From DASRBO01 sp035653595 (GTDB lineage Bacteria; Actinomycetota; Acidimicrobiia; Acidimicrobiales; JAJPHE01), in contig DASRBO010000186.1 of assembly GCA_035653595.1 (NCBI GenBank), forward strand, positions 1-19,750: a stretch of DNA of 19,750 nucleotides, written 5' to 3'. The position numbers and the translations under genes are program-made. Shown here piece by piece: positions 8,150-15,793 of this stretch; within the stretch, counting starts at the first letter, position 1, and each line of letters begins with the position of its first letter. Under the pieces are notes generated by a model. The model was not told the origin of the DNA and did no database searches. It saw only the letters and a list, made by a program, of their open reading frames with translations.

Positions 8150-9628
8150 CTACGACCGGTCCCCGGTCCCGCCGGCCGCGCCGACCAGGACCTCCACCAG
8201 GCCGTCGAGGCTCTGGCGCCCGGCCAGCACCAGCCTCGCCCTGGTGTGCAGACCGGCCTGGCGCGCCGCCGCCGCCGTCACCGGGCCGATGCAGGCCACC
8301 ACCGCCGGCACGGCACCGGGGCCGGCCGCCTCCACGTAGGAGCGGACGGCCGCGGCCGAGGCGAAGGTCACCGCCCAGGCCGAGGTGGCCTGGCGCAGAA
8401 GCTCGGGCTCGGGCTTGGCCGGCCTGGTGGCGTAGGCGGCCACCTCGTGCACTTCCCAACCCCGGGCAGCCAGTGCGGCCGGCAGGTCCTGGGCGGCCTG
8501 CTCGGACCGGGCCAGCAGGACCCTCCTGCCGCCCGAGGGGTCGGGGAACGCCGCCGCCAGCGCCGACCCCGACGACGCCCCCTCGGGCACCAGGTCGGCC
8601 ACCACCCCCCGGCGGGCCAGGGCGGCGGCGGTGCCGGGCCCGACGGCCGCCACCTTCACCCCGCCCAGGGCGCGGGCGTCGGGCAGGCAGTCCATGAAGC
8701 GCTCAGCCCCATTGGCCGAGGTCACCACCAGCCAGTCGGACGAACCGACGGCGCCGGCGGCCTCGGCCAGGGCGGCCCCGCCGTCGGGGGGGTCGACGAT
8801 GTCGGTGGTCGGCACCTCCAGAACGTCGGCGCCCGCCTCAAGCAGGCGCCTGGTCAGGGCCGAGGCCGCCCCCGCCGCCCGGGTGACGACCACCCGGCGC
8901 CCGAACAGGGGCCGCGACTCGAACCAGGACAGGTCCATGCCGGCCACCGCTCCGACCACGATGGCGGCCGGCGGCTCGACGGCGGCGGCGCCCAGGCCGG
9001 CCAGGTCGGTGCGCAGGCTGCGCTGGTCGGGCCTGGTGCCCCACTCCACCGCCACCACCGGGGTCCGGGGGGAGAGGCCCCCGGCGATGAGGCGCTCGGC
9101 CACCTCGGCCCGCTGGGCCACCCCCATGAGAATGACGATGGTGCCGCCGACGCGGGCGAGCGCCTCCCAGTCCACCGTCCCGTCCGGCCCGGAGCCGGCG
9201 TGGCCGGTCACCACCGTGAAGGCCGGCGAAAGGCCCCGGTGGGTCACCGGCACCCCGGCGTAGGCGGGGGCGGCCACCGCCGAGGTGACCCCCGGCACCA
9301 CCTCGAAGGCCACGCCGGCGGCGGCCAGGGCCACCGCCTCCTCGCCCCCCCGCCCGAACACGAACGGATCCCCGCCCTTGAGGCGCACGACCCGGTGGCC
9401 GGCCCGGGCCCGGTCGACCAGCAGGGCGTTGATCTCCTCCTGGGGAACGGGGCTGCCCGGGCGCTTGCCCACGTCGACCAGCTCGGCCCCGGCGGGCGCC
9501 AGCTCGAGCAGGGAGGCCTCGGCCAGGCGGTCGTAGACGACCACATCGGCGGCGGCAAGCAACTCGGCCCCCCGCACCGTTATGAGGCCGGGGTCCCCGG
9601 GCCCGGCGCCCACCAGGTAGACCGTCAC
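8150..9628 (-). CDS. cobA-hemD: Uroporphyrinogen-III C-methyltransferase / uroporphyrinogen-III synthase fusion
   Basis: This is a two-domain protein of 492 residues. Residues ~1-240 are a SAM-dependent methyltransferase (SUMT) with VYLVGAGPGDPGLITVRG at the N-terminus, VVYDRL, VVRLKGGDPFVFGRGGEE (80-97) and VVPGVTSAVAAPAYAGVPVTHRG. It would convert uroporphyrinogen III to precorrin-2. Residues ~242-492 are a HemD domain that cyclises hydroxymethylbilane to uroporphyrinogen III, starting at LFGRRVVVTRAAG. Such fusions are known in Actinobacteria and Firmicutes. The GTG at 9628 overlaps the hemC stop as GTGA and was preferred; an in-frame ATG at 9655 would add nine residues. With the precorrin-2 dehydrogenase in the same operon this provides the siroheme branch. 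Confidence 0.93.
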   Translation of the reverse strand: MTVYLVGAGPGDPGLITVRGAELLAAADVVVYDRLAEASLLELAPAGAELVDVGKRPGSPVPQEEINALLVDRARAGHRVVRLKGGDPFVFGRGGEEAVALAAAGVAFEVVPGVTSAVAAPAYAGVPVTHRGLSPAFTVVTGHAGSGPDGTVDWEALARVGGTIVILMGVAQRAEVAERLIAGGLSPRTPVVAVEWGTRPDQRSLRTDLAGLGAAAVEPPAAIVVGAVAGMDLSWFESRPLFGRRVVVTRAAGAASALTRRLLEAGADVLEVPTTDIVDPPDGGAALAEAAGAVGSSDWLVVTSANGAERFMDCLPDARALGGVKVAAVGPGTAAALARRGVVADLVPEGASSGSALAAAFPDPSGGRRVLLARSEQAAQDLPAALAARGWEVHEVAAYATRPAKPEPELLRQATSAWAVTFASAAAVRSYVEAAGPGAVPAVVACIGPVTAAAARQAGLHTRARLVLAGRQSLDGLVEVLVGAAGGTGDRS

Positions 9629-10563
9629 CGCGCCCCGCCCCCGCTCCCGCCCCATGACGCCCCGGCCTCCTCGGTGAGCAGTCCGACGGCGCCCGAGCCG
9701 GCCAGGGCCCGGGCGAGCTCCCTTCCGACCGAGTCCGCCTGGGCCGCCGGCCCGCCAGCGCGGCGGCGGATGAGGGCCCGGCCGTCGAGGCTGGCCACCA
9801 TGGCCTCGATCTCCAACTCCGCCCCCGACACCGACGCCAGTGCCCCCACGGGCAGGTCGCAGCTGCCCCCGAGCTGGTCGAGGAAGCCCCGTTCGGCGTC
9901 CACCGCCGCCCGGGCGACGGGGTCGTCCAGCCGGGCCAGGGTCTCCACCACCCCAGTGTCGTCGGAGCGGCACTCGACGGCCAGGGCGCCCTGAGCCACC
10001 TGGGGCAGCATCACCGCCGGGGCCAGCACCTCCGCCACCTCACCCCGCCGGCCCAGGCGGTCGAGGGCGGCGACGGCGACCACCACGGCGTCGTGGCGGG
10101 AGGCGGCGGCCAGCCGGGTGTCGATGTTCCCCCGGAGGCCGGCAAAGGTGAGATCGGGCCGCAGCCAGGCCAGCTGGGCCCGACGGCGCACCGAGCCGGT
10201 GGCCACCTGCGCCCCCGCCGCCAGGTCGTCGAGGCCGGCGCCGACCAGGGCGTCGCGGGGATCGGCCCGCTCCGGCACGCAGGCCAGCACCAGTCCGGCG
10301 GGGCACCGGGGCGGGAGGTCCTTGGCCGAGTGCACGGCGAAGTCGGCCCGTCCCTCGAGCACCGCCGCCTGCACCTCCTTGACGAAGGCCCCCTGGCCCC
10401 CGATGAGGTGGATGGGGGCGTCGCGGCGGCGGTCACCGGTCGTCTCGACCACCACCTCCTCCACCCCCGGCCCGCCGGCGGCGGTGAGCAGGGCCGCCAC
10501 CCGGCGGGTCTGCCAGAGGGCCAGCGGGCTGCCACGGGTGGCGGCCCGTAGTGGCCGGGCCAT
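9625..10563 (-). CDS. hemC: Hydroxymethylbilane synthase (porphobilinogen deaminase)
   Basis: This enzyme polymerises four porphobilinogen molecules into hydroxymethylbilane on a covalent dipyrromethane cofactor. The predicted length is 312 residues. The N-terminal RAATRGSPLALWQT, the catalytic Asp82 in VHSAKDLPP, GLRGNIDTRL (142-151) and the cofactor-anchoring Cys235 in FLDQLGGSCDLPVGA are all present. The ATG at 10563 starts two bases after the hemA stop. Its own stop overlaps the start of the cobA-hemD fusion by four bases. Identification is firm. Confidence 0.97.
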   Translation of the reverse strand: MARPLRAATRGSPLALWQTRRVAALLTAAGGPGVEEVVVETTGDRRRDAPIHLIGGQGAFVKEVQAAVLEGRADFAVHSAKDLPPRCPAGLVLACVPERADPRDALVGAGLDDLAAGAQVATGSVRRRAQLAWLRPDLTFAGLRGNIDTRLAAASRHDAVVVAVAALDRLGRRGEVAEVLAPAVMLPQVAQGALAVECRSDDTGVVETLARLDDPVARAAVDAERGFLDQLGGSCDLPVGALASVSGAELEIEAMVASLDGRALIRRRAGGPAAQADSVGRELARALAGSGAVGLLTEEAGASWGGSGGGAR

Positions 10564-10565
10564 GC

Positions 10566-11828
10566 TCAGCCGAGCTCGAAGAGGGCCCGCAGGGCCTCGG
10601 CCAGCCGCTCGCCCCGGGGTGACCCGGCCGTCTCCTTGAGCTGCACCGTGGGGGCGTGGAGGAGCTTGGCCATCAGGCCCTTGGTCAGGGCGTCCACCGC
10701 TTCCCGCTGACGTTCGTCGAGCCCGGCCAGCCGGCCCGCCAGGCGGTCCAGCTCGGCCTGACGCAGCTCCTCGAAGCGCTGGTGCAGGGTGGCGACCAGA
10801 GGGGCCACGGTGCGGGCCGAGGCCAGGGCGGCGTGGCGGGCCACCTCCTCGGCGATGATCGCCCGGACCTTGTCCACCTCGGCCCGCCGGCCGGACAGCC
10901 CGGCGGCAGCGAAGGCCCGCAGGTCGTCCATGTCGAGGAGGGTCACCCCGGACACCGCCGAGGCGGCGGGGTCGATGTCGCGGGGCAGGGCCGCGTCCAC
11001 CAGCAGCAGCGGCCGGCCGGCCCGGACGGCCATGGCCGCCTCCACCTCCTCGGCGCCGAGCAGGGCGTGGGGGGAGCCGGTGCAGGCCAGCACCACGTCC
11101 ACCTCGGCCAGGCGGGCGGCGGCCTCGTCGAAGGCCACCGCCGTCCCCCCCACCCGTCCGGACACCTCCAGGGCCCGCTGCCGGCTCCTGTTGGCCACCA
11201 GCAGCGGGGAGGCCCCCCGGGCGGCCAGGGCGGTGGCGACGCCCTCACCCATCTCCCCCGCTCCGATCACCAGCACCGAGCGCCCCCGCAGGCCGCCCAG
11301 CACCCCCGCCGCCATGGCCACCGCCGCCTGGGAGACCGAGGTCGCCCCCCGGCCCACCGCCGTCTCGGTGCGGGCCCGCTTGCCCACCTCCACGGCGTGA
11401 CGGAAGAGGTTTGACAGAGCCGGGCCGGCGGACCCCTCGGCCTGGGCCGACTCCCAAGCCGCCCGCACCTGGCCCAGCACCTCGCTCTCGCCGACCACCG
11501 CCGAGTCGAGTCCCGCCGCCACCTCGAACAGGTGGGAGACGGCGACCTCGTCGTAGTAGGAGTAGAGGTGGTCGCTGAACTCGTCGGGGGCGACGCCGGA
11601 GTGCTCGGCCAGGAAGCTGCGGATGTCGGCGATGGCGCCGTGGAAGCGCTCGGCCTCCACGTAGACCTCGGTGCGCATGCACGTGGACAGCAGCACGGCC
11701 TCGACCACGTTTGACCGGTCCTGCAGGTCCCGCAGCGCCTTGGCCAGGCCGGCCGGGGGCACGGCCATGAGCTCGAGCAGGCCGAGGGGGACGGTGCGGT
11801 GGTTGAGGCCTACTACTACGACAGACAC
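10566..11828 (-). CDS. hemA: Glutamyl-tRNA reductase
   Basis: This enzyme reduces glutamyl-tRNA(Glu) to glutamate-1-semialdehyde with NADPH, the first committed and usually rate-limiting step of the C5 pathway. The predicted length is 420 residues. VVGLNHRTVPLGLLE (5-19) and the catalytic Cys50 in LLSTCMRTEVY are visible, followed by VVGESEVLGQVR and the NADPH motif SVLVIGAGEMGEGVATALAARG, with a C-terminal helical dimerisation domain. The residue after the catalytic Cys is Met51, where most members have Asn. The start is a GTG at 11828 that overlaps the preceding gene by 13 bases; AGGGAG lies about 12 bases upstream. Identification is firm. Confidence 0.96.
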   Translation of the reverse strand: MSVVVVGLNHRTVPLGLLELMAVPPAGLAKALRDLQDRSNVVEAVLLSTCMRTEVYVEAERFHGAIADIRSFLAEHSGVAPDEFSDHLYSYYDEVAVSHLFEVAAGLDSAVVGESEVLGQVRAAWESAQAEGSAGPALSNLFRHAVEVGKRARTETAVGRGATSVSQAAVAMAAGVLGGLRGRSVLVIGAGEMGEGVATALAARGASPLLVANRSRQRALEVSGRVGGTAVAFDEAAARLAEVDVVLACTGSPHALLGAEEVEAAMAVRAGRPLLLVDAALPRDIDPAASAVSGVTLLDMDDLRAFAAAGLSGRRAEVDKVRAIIAEEVARHAALASARTVAPLVATLHQRFEELRQAELDRLAGRLAGLDERQREAVDALTKGLMAKLLHAPTVQLKETAGSPRGERLAEALRALFELG

Positions 11829-12448
11829 TGCTCGAGCCGCTCCCTGGCTTCATCAACTCGACCGGCGCGGATGAGATCGAGCATGTCGGAGTCGAGCGCC
11901 CGGCGCCAGTCGAGATCCTCGGTCGAGCGCCCACCGCCCCGGATCCCCGCCCGCCGGGCGGCCAGCAGGCCGGCCAGCACCTCGTACTCGGGGCCCACCA
12001 CCGCCGCCAGCCGGTCGCGCAGCCACGCGGCCAGGGCCGGGCTGGCGCCGCCGGTCGAAACGGCTAGTGACACCGGGCCCCGGCGCAGCACGGCGGGCAG
12101 CATCACCGAGCAGGACTCGGGGTCGTCGGCGCTGTTGACCCAGACCCCGGCCGCCTCCGCCTCCTCGAAGATGCGGCGGTTGAGGGCGGGATCGGCGGTG
12201 GCGCTGACCACCAGCCGGTAGCCGGCGACCTCGCCGGACCGGTAGGGGCGCTCGTCCCAGGTCACCGGCAGCGCCTGGATGGCCGGGTCGACGACGGGCG
12301 CCACCACGTGCACCACCGCCCCGCTGGCCAGCAGGCCCTCGATCTTGCGGGCGGCGATCCGGCCCCCCCCGACCACCAGGGCGGCCCGCCCGGCCATGAC
12401 CAGGTTCACCGGGTACGGAGGCGGCGCCGGCCGGGGCGGCGGGGGCAA
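11816..12448 (-). CDS. Precorrin-2 dehydrogenase / sirohydrochlorin ferrochelatase
   Basis: This 210-residue protein matches the N-terminal half of CysG and yeast Met8p, which oxidises precorrin-2 with NAD+ and inserts iron to give siroheme. YPVNLVMAGRAALVVGGGRIAARK (12-35, given in part as the NAD-binding Rossmann start), Asp108 in VNSADDPESC (the likely shared catalytic aspartate) and STGGASPALAAWLRD are visible. The methyltransferase partner is the CobA domain two genes downstream. The TTG at 12448 is one base after the rex stop; GTG at 12409 or ATG at 12397 would cut into the conserved YPVNL start, so TTG is preferred despite a Pro-rich leader. Whether the ferrochelatase activity is retained cannot be seen from sequence alone. 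Confidence 0.88.
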   Translation of the reverse strand: MPPPPRPAPPPYPVNLVMAGRAALVVGGGRIAARKIEGLLASGAVVHVVAPVVDPAIQALPVTWDERPYRSGEVAGYRLVVSATADPALNRRIFEEAEAAGVWVNSADDPESCSVMLPAVLRRGPVSLAVSTGGASPALAAWLRDRLAAVVGPEYEVLAGLLAARRAGIRGGGRSTEDLDWRRALDSDMLDLIRAGRVDEARERLEQCLS

Positions 12449-12449
12449 C

Positions 12450-13121
12450 TCAGGCGCTCTCGCCGTCGGGCTCCACCGAGGCCAGCCGGCTCTGGTGGTG
12501 CTGGTAGAAGGTCAGCACCTGCAGCTCGATGGACAGATCCACCTTGCGCAGGGTCACGTCGGGCGGGACGGTCAGCACCACCGGGGCGAAGTTGAGGATC
12601 GCCTTGACCCCCGCCCTCACCAGCCGGTCGGCCACGTCCTGGGCAGTGGGGGCCGGGGTGGCCACGATCCCGACCGCCACCCGCTCCGCCTCAACCAGGG
12701 CCTCGAGGTCGTCGATGTGGCGCACCGGCTGGCCCCCGATGACCTCTCCCACCAGGTCGGGGTCGGCGTCGATGAGGCCGACGATGCGGTAGCCCCGGCT
12801 GGGGAAGCCCCGGTAGTTGGCCAGGGCGCGACCGAGGTTGCCCAGCCCCACGATCACCACGGGCCAGTCGCGGGTCATGCCGAGCTCCCGCCCCACCTGG
12901 TCGATCAGGAAGCCCACGTCGTAGCCCACGCCGCGCGTGCCGTAGGAGCCCAGGTAAGAGAGGTCCTTGCGCACCTTGGCGGCGTTGACCCCGGCCAGGG
13001 CGGCCAGGCGCTCGGAGGACACCGTGGTCATCTGCTCCGCCGACAGGTCCAGGAGCACCCGCAGGTAGACCGGGAGGCGGCTGACGGTGGCCTCCGGTAT
13101 CCGGTTCCGCCCGCTAGGCAT
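12450..13121 (-). CDS. rex: Redox-sensing transcriptional repressor Rex
   Basis: This is a homodimeric repressor that binds operator DNA when NADH is low and releases it when NADH rises. The predicted length is 223 residues. The N-terminal winged helix (about 1-80) ends in the recognition segment AAKVRKDLSYLGSYGTRGVG (47-66), which is nearly invariant in Rex. The Rossmann domain begins at VVIVGLGNLGRALANY (88-103), and the C-terminus is the domain-swapped helix region. The ATG at 13121 follows a candidate -10 and Rex operator directly. It heads a tetrapyrrole operon, as in the rex-hemACD operon described in Streptomyces coelicolor. Identification is firm. Confidence 0.96.
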   Translation of the reverse strand: MPSGRNRIPEATVSRLPVYLRVLLDLSAEQMTTVSSERLAALAGVNAAKVRKDLSYLGSYGTRGVGYDVGFLIDQVGRELGMTRDWPVVIVGLGNLGRALANYRGFPSRGYRIVGLIDADPDLVGEVIGGQPVRHIDDLEALVEAERVAVGIVATPAPTAQDVADRLVRAGVKAILNFAPVVLTVPPDVTLRKVDLSIELQVLTFYQHHQSRLASVEPDGESA

Positions 13122-13142
13122 CGCCCAAAGATACAGCCGCCC

Positions 13143-13160
13143 AAGTGCACAACTTCACAA
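13143..13160. promoter_or_regulatory. Candidate Rex operator upstream of rex
   Basis: The known Rex consensus is TTGTGAA-N4-TTCACAA. Here the right half TTCACAA is perfect (13154-13160), the spacer is CAAC, and the left half AAGTGCA matches four of seven positions, 11 of 14 overall. It lies 22-39 bases upstream of the rex ATG. On the - strand TATCTT at 13128-13133 is a plausible -10 ending about six bases before the ATG, suggesting a leaderless rex transcript with the operator over the -35 region. This would make the operon autoregulated by redox state. The match is read by eye only. Confidence 0.6.
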
Positions 13161-13210
13161 AGTCGGCCCTCCGGAGAGCCCCGACGGCCGGTCGTCGGCC
13201 CAACGCCCGT

Positions 13211-14665
13211 TCAGCCCGGCCGGCGCAGGGAGCGGCGCAGGAGCTTGCCGGCGACGCCGCGGGGCAGGGCCTCGACCAGGACCACCCGGCTGGGGCACTT
13301 GTAGCGGGCCAGGCGGCCCCGGCAGTGGCGCATCAGCTCCTCGTCGGTCACCGTGGCGCCGGGGCGGGCGACCACGTAGGCCGACAACGCCTCGCCGGTG
13401 GCGGGCTCGGGCGTCCCCACGACCGCCACCTCGGCCACCCCGGGGTGGGCGGCCAGCACCGCCTCCACCTCGGCCGGGTAGACGTTGAACCCCGACACGA
13501 TGACGATGTCCTTCTTGCGGTCGACGAGGTACAGGTAGCCGTCGTCGTCGGCCACCGCCACGTCGCCCGTGCGCAGCCAGCCGTCGGCGGTGAGCACGGC
13601 CGTGGTCGCCTCCGGGTCCCGCCAGTAGCCGGCGAAGACGTTGGGGCCCCGCACCCATATCTCGCCCGGATCGCCGACCAGGGCGGTCTCGCCCGACTCG
13701 TCGATCAGGGTGACGTCGACTCCGGGGATGGGGACCCCGATGGAGCCGGGCTTGGCCACCCCGCCGATCACCGACGAGGTGACCACCGGCGCCGCCTCGG
13801 TGAGGCCGTAGCCCTGCCACAGCGGCAGCCCGAAGCGCTCGGTGAACTCCTCCCCAACCTCGGGGGGCAGGGCCGAGGCCCCCGACACCGCCAGGCGCAC
13901 CCCGGCCAGCTCGTCGCCGGTGCCGGCGGCGGCCAGGGCGGCGAACATCGGCGGGGCCCCGGCCAGCAGGCTCACCCGGTGGCGGGGGATCTCCTCGAGG
14001 GCCCGGTCCGCTTCGAAGCGGTCGGCCAGCAGGACCGATCCGCCCGCCATCAGGGTGAGGCCGAGCACCACGTTGAGGCCGAACACGTGGAAGAGCGGCA
14101 GGACCCCGTAGCTCACGTCGCCGGGCAGCACCGCCCGGCCGGGGTGGTGCTGCACCTGCTCGAGGTTGGCCAGCAGGTTGCCGTGGCTGAGCATGGCCGC
14201 CCGGGGGGCGCCGGCGGTGCCGGCGGTGAAGATCAGCACCGCCAGCTCCCCCGGAGCGAGATCGACCGCCGGTGCGGCCGGGCCGGAAACCAGGGCGTCG
14301 AGCTCGGTGAGCACCCGCCGCGCCGCGCCGACCCCGCCGGCGCCGGCGGTGCCTGTGGTGGTGACCAGGGCCGCCACCGGGCCCACCGCGCCCAGCTCCT
14401 CCTCGAGGGCGGGGAGCGGGAGGGAGGGATCCACCGGCACGGCCACCGCCCCCAGGCCGAGGGTGGCCAGGTACACGACCACGAAGGCCCAGTGGTTGCC
14501 CAGGGCGATTGCCACCCGGTCCTCGCGGCCGACCCCGGCGGCGGACAGACCGTGGCGGGCCGAGGCGGTCAGGTCCCGCAGCTGGCCGTAGGACAGCGAA
14601 CGGTCGGGACCGACGAGGGCCGGTGCCTCCGCCGGGTGCGGATCGATGATGGCGGCCAGGTTCAA
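13211..14665 (-). CDS. AMP-dependent acyl-CoA synthetase/ligase family protein
   Basis: This ANL-superfamily adenylating enzyme has 484 residues, somewhat shorter than most long-chain acyl-CoA ligases. Landmarks are the nucleotide loop FTAGTAGAPRAAMLSHGN (146-163), LPLFHVFGLN, QGYGLTEAAP (284-293), the hinge region GWLRTGDVAVADDDGYLYLV (362-381), DRKKDIVIVSGFNVYPAEVE and the catalytic lysine Lys474 in GVAGKLLRR. The nucleotide loop has Arg155-Ala156 where most members have Lys-Gly, a mild departure. The acyl substrate cannot be told. The TTG at 14665 overlaps the SAM-hydrolase stop as TTGA and gives a normal N-terminus (NLAAIIDPHPAEAPAL). It is the last gene of its operon, before the 89-base gap to rex. 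Confidence 0.88.
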   Translation of the reverse strand: MNLAAIIDPHPAEAPALVGPDRSLSYGQLRDLTASARHGLSAAGVGREDRVAIALGNHWAFVVVYLATLGLGAVAVPVDPSLPLPALEEELGAVGPVAALVTTTGTAGAGGVGAARRVLTELDALVSGPAAPAVDLAPGELAVLIFTAGTAGAPRAAMLSHGNLLANLEQVQHHPGRAVLPGDVSYGVLPLFHVFGLNVVLGLTLMAGGSVLLADRFEADRALEEIPRHRVSLLAGAPPMFAALAAAGTGDELAGVRLAVSGASALPPEVGEEFTERFGLPLWQGYGLTEAAPVVTSSVIGGVAKPGSIGVPIPGVDVTLIDESGETALVGDPGEIWVRGPNVFAGYWRDPEATTAVLTADGWLRTGDVAVADDDGYLYLVDRKKDIVIVSGFNVYPAEVEAVLAAHPGVAEVAVVGTPEPATGEALSAYVVARPGATVTDEELMRHCRGRLARYKCPSRVVLVEALPRGVAGKLLRRSLRRPG

Positions 14666-15489
14666 GCGGGCCCTATGACTACCAGGGTGCCGGGGGGCGA
14701 GCCCAGCACCTCGGCCGCCGACCGCAGCCGCCGGACCAGGGCCAGCTGGCCGGACGAGTCGATCAGCGCCCCCAGCTCGTCGGGGCCGAGGTCGGCGAAG
14801 GCGGCCACCAGCCGGGCGGTGTGGAACCCGGCCGGCACCCTGACGGTGTAGGGCCCCGGGCCCAGGGCGGCCAGCTCGTCCGCCCCGGCGGCCAGGGCCA
14901 CGTTGCCGAAGCGGTCCACCCAGGTCACCTCGGCCTCGAGGATCCCGCCGACCAGGCGTCGTACGGGGGGCTCCGGGCGGACCAGCGACGCGGGTGCCAC
15001 GCCCGGGCCCAGCTCGGCCAGGTCGAGCCCCGAGCACAGCCGGGCCGCCACCGGGGCGAAGACGTCCCGCCCGTCGAAGGTCGAGGTGTCCGGGGTCAGC
15101 CAGAAGCGCGGCTCGGCCAGCTCCACCACCCGGCGCAGGCCGGCCCGCTCGGCCGCCGGCACCAGCACGCCGTTGTCCGGGCCAACCAGGGCGAGCCGGC
15201 CGCAGTCGAGGGCCACCCGGCGCCGGTCGCTGCCGACCCCCGGGTCCACCACCGCCAGCACCACCCCGTCGGCCAGATGGTCGACGGAACGCTCGAGCAT
15301 GGCGGCGCCGGCCCGCACGTCGCCGGCGGGCAGGTCGTGGGCCAGGTCGACGATCTCCACCCCGTCGCCGTCGGGGCCCGCCGCCAGGCGGCGCAGCACC
15401 GAGTGGACGACCCCGACGTACTCGTCTTGGCGGCCGAAGTCCGACAGGAAGGTGACAACCGGGCGGCGCCGGGGCGCCGGGTCAGCCAG
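14662..15489 (-). CDS. S-adenosyl-L-methionine hydrolase (DUF62 / SAM hydroxide adenosyltransferase)
   Basis: The family hydrolyses SAM to adenosine and methionine and is related to the bacterial fluorinase and chlorinase. Conserved blocks are VVTFLSDFG with the SAM-contacting Asp, VDPGVGSDRRRVALD, GPDNGVL, TFDGRDVFAPVAARL and VDRFGNVALA. The start is a problem. The first GTG in frame (15399) would delete the conserved FLSDFG strand, and the frame is open upstream to a stop at 15586-15588 with no ATG, GTG or TTG. The best candidate is CTG at 15489, inside the last codons of the HTH gene and followed six bases later by that gene's stop, giving 275 residues, normal for the family. It could be translated by coupling. 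The family call is firm; the start is uncertain. Confidence 0.82.
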   Translation of the reverse strand: MADPAPRRRPVVTFLSDFGRQDEYVGVVHSVLRRLAAGPDGDGVEIVDLAHDLPAGDVRAGAAMLERSVDHLADGVVLAVVDPGVGSDRRRVALDCGRLALVGPDNGVLVPAAERAGLRRVVELAEPRFWLTPDTSTFDGRDVFAPVAARLCSGLDLAELGPGVAPASLVRPEPPVRRLVGGILEAEVTWVDRFGNVALAAGADELAALGPGPYTVRVPAGFHTARLVAAFADLGPDELGALIDSSGQLALVRRLRSAAEVLGSPPGTLVVIGPA

Positions 15490-15688
15490 CTTCGGTGTAG
15501 CGCTTGGACAGGTAGCTGTCGACGTCCTCTTCCCGCAGCCGGTAGGACTTGCCCACCCGCACCGCCGGCAGCTCGCCGGACTGGATCAACCGGTAGACGG
15601 TCATGTTCGACACCCGGAGGGCCGTCGCCACCTCGGCGACGGTGAGGAACCGGGCCTTGGCATAGCCGGATTGCGTCAGTGGAACCAC
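15482..15688 (-). CDS. Small excisionase-type helix-turn-helix DNA-binding protein
   Basis: This 68-residue protein is a single MerR/excisionase-type winged helix-turn-helix: FLTVAEVATALRVSNMTVYR (14-33), then LIQSGELPAVRVGKSYRLRE (34-53) and a short C-terminal helix. It resembles the small HTH protein encoded next to proC in mycobacteria (Rv0500A in M. tuberculosis), and it is also next to proC here, so this is likely a conserved actinobacterial regulator rather than a phage excisionase; no integrase or phage gene is nearby. The GTG at 15688 is preceded by GGAGAGG at 15690-15696, a strong but close ribosome binding site. Its end overlaps the proposed start of the SAM hydrolase. Target genes are unknown. 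Confidence 0.85.
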   Translation of the reverse strand: MVPLTQSGYAKARFLTVAEVATALRVSNMTVYRLIQSGELPAVRVGKSYRLREEDVDSYLSKRYTEAG

Positions 15689-15707
15689 CCCTCTCCGCCC
15701 TGTGGCG

Positions 15708-15736
15708 ACTGTACGCCAGTGGGGCCAGTGAGGGAA
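15708..15736 (-). promoter_or_regulatory. Candidate promoter of the HTH / SAM hydrolase / ligase operon
   Basis: On the - strand TACAGT at 15708-15713 fits a -10 element and TTCCCT at 15731-15736 is a weak -35, with 17 bases between them. Transcription would start near 15701, about 13 bases before the GTG at 15688. It lies in the 105-base gap after the proC stop. It was read by eye and only the -10 is persuasive. Confidence 0.4.
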
Positions 15737-15793
15737 AGGTGGAACCGGGTGAACGGGGCCTCTGTCGGGGGCGCCCCCGGTGTCGGCGGCGGT

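Noticed and set aside
13160..13210. Overlapping short inverted repeats between the acyl-CoA ligase stop and rex as a terminator
   Set aside because: Stems are only 5-6 bases with several competing pairings and no T-run; they are not distinguishable from chance.
15482..15688. Small excisionase-like HTH as a mark of a mobile element
   Set aside because: No integrase, phage gene, attachment repeat or tRNA is nearby, and the protein resembles the conserved chromosomal proC-linked HTH family.
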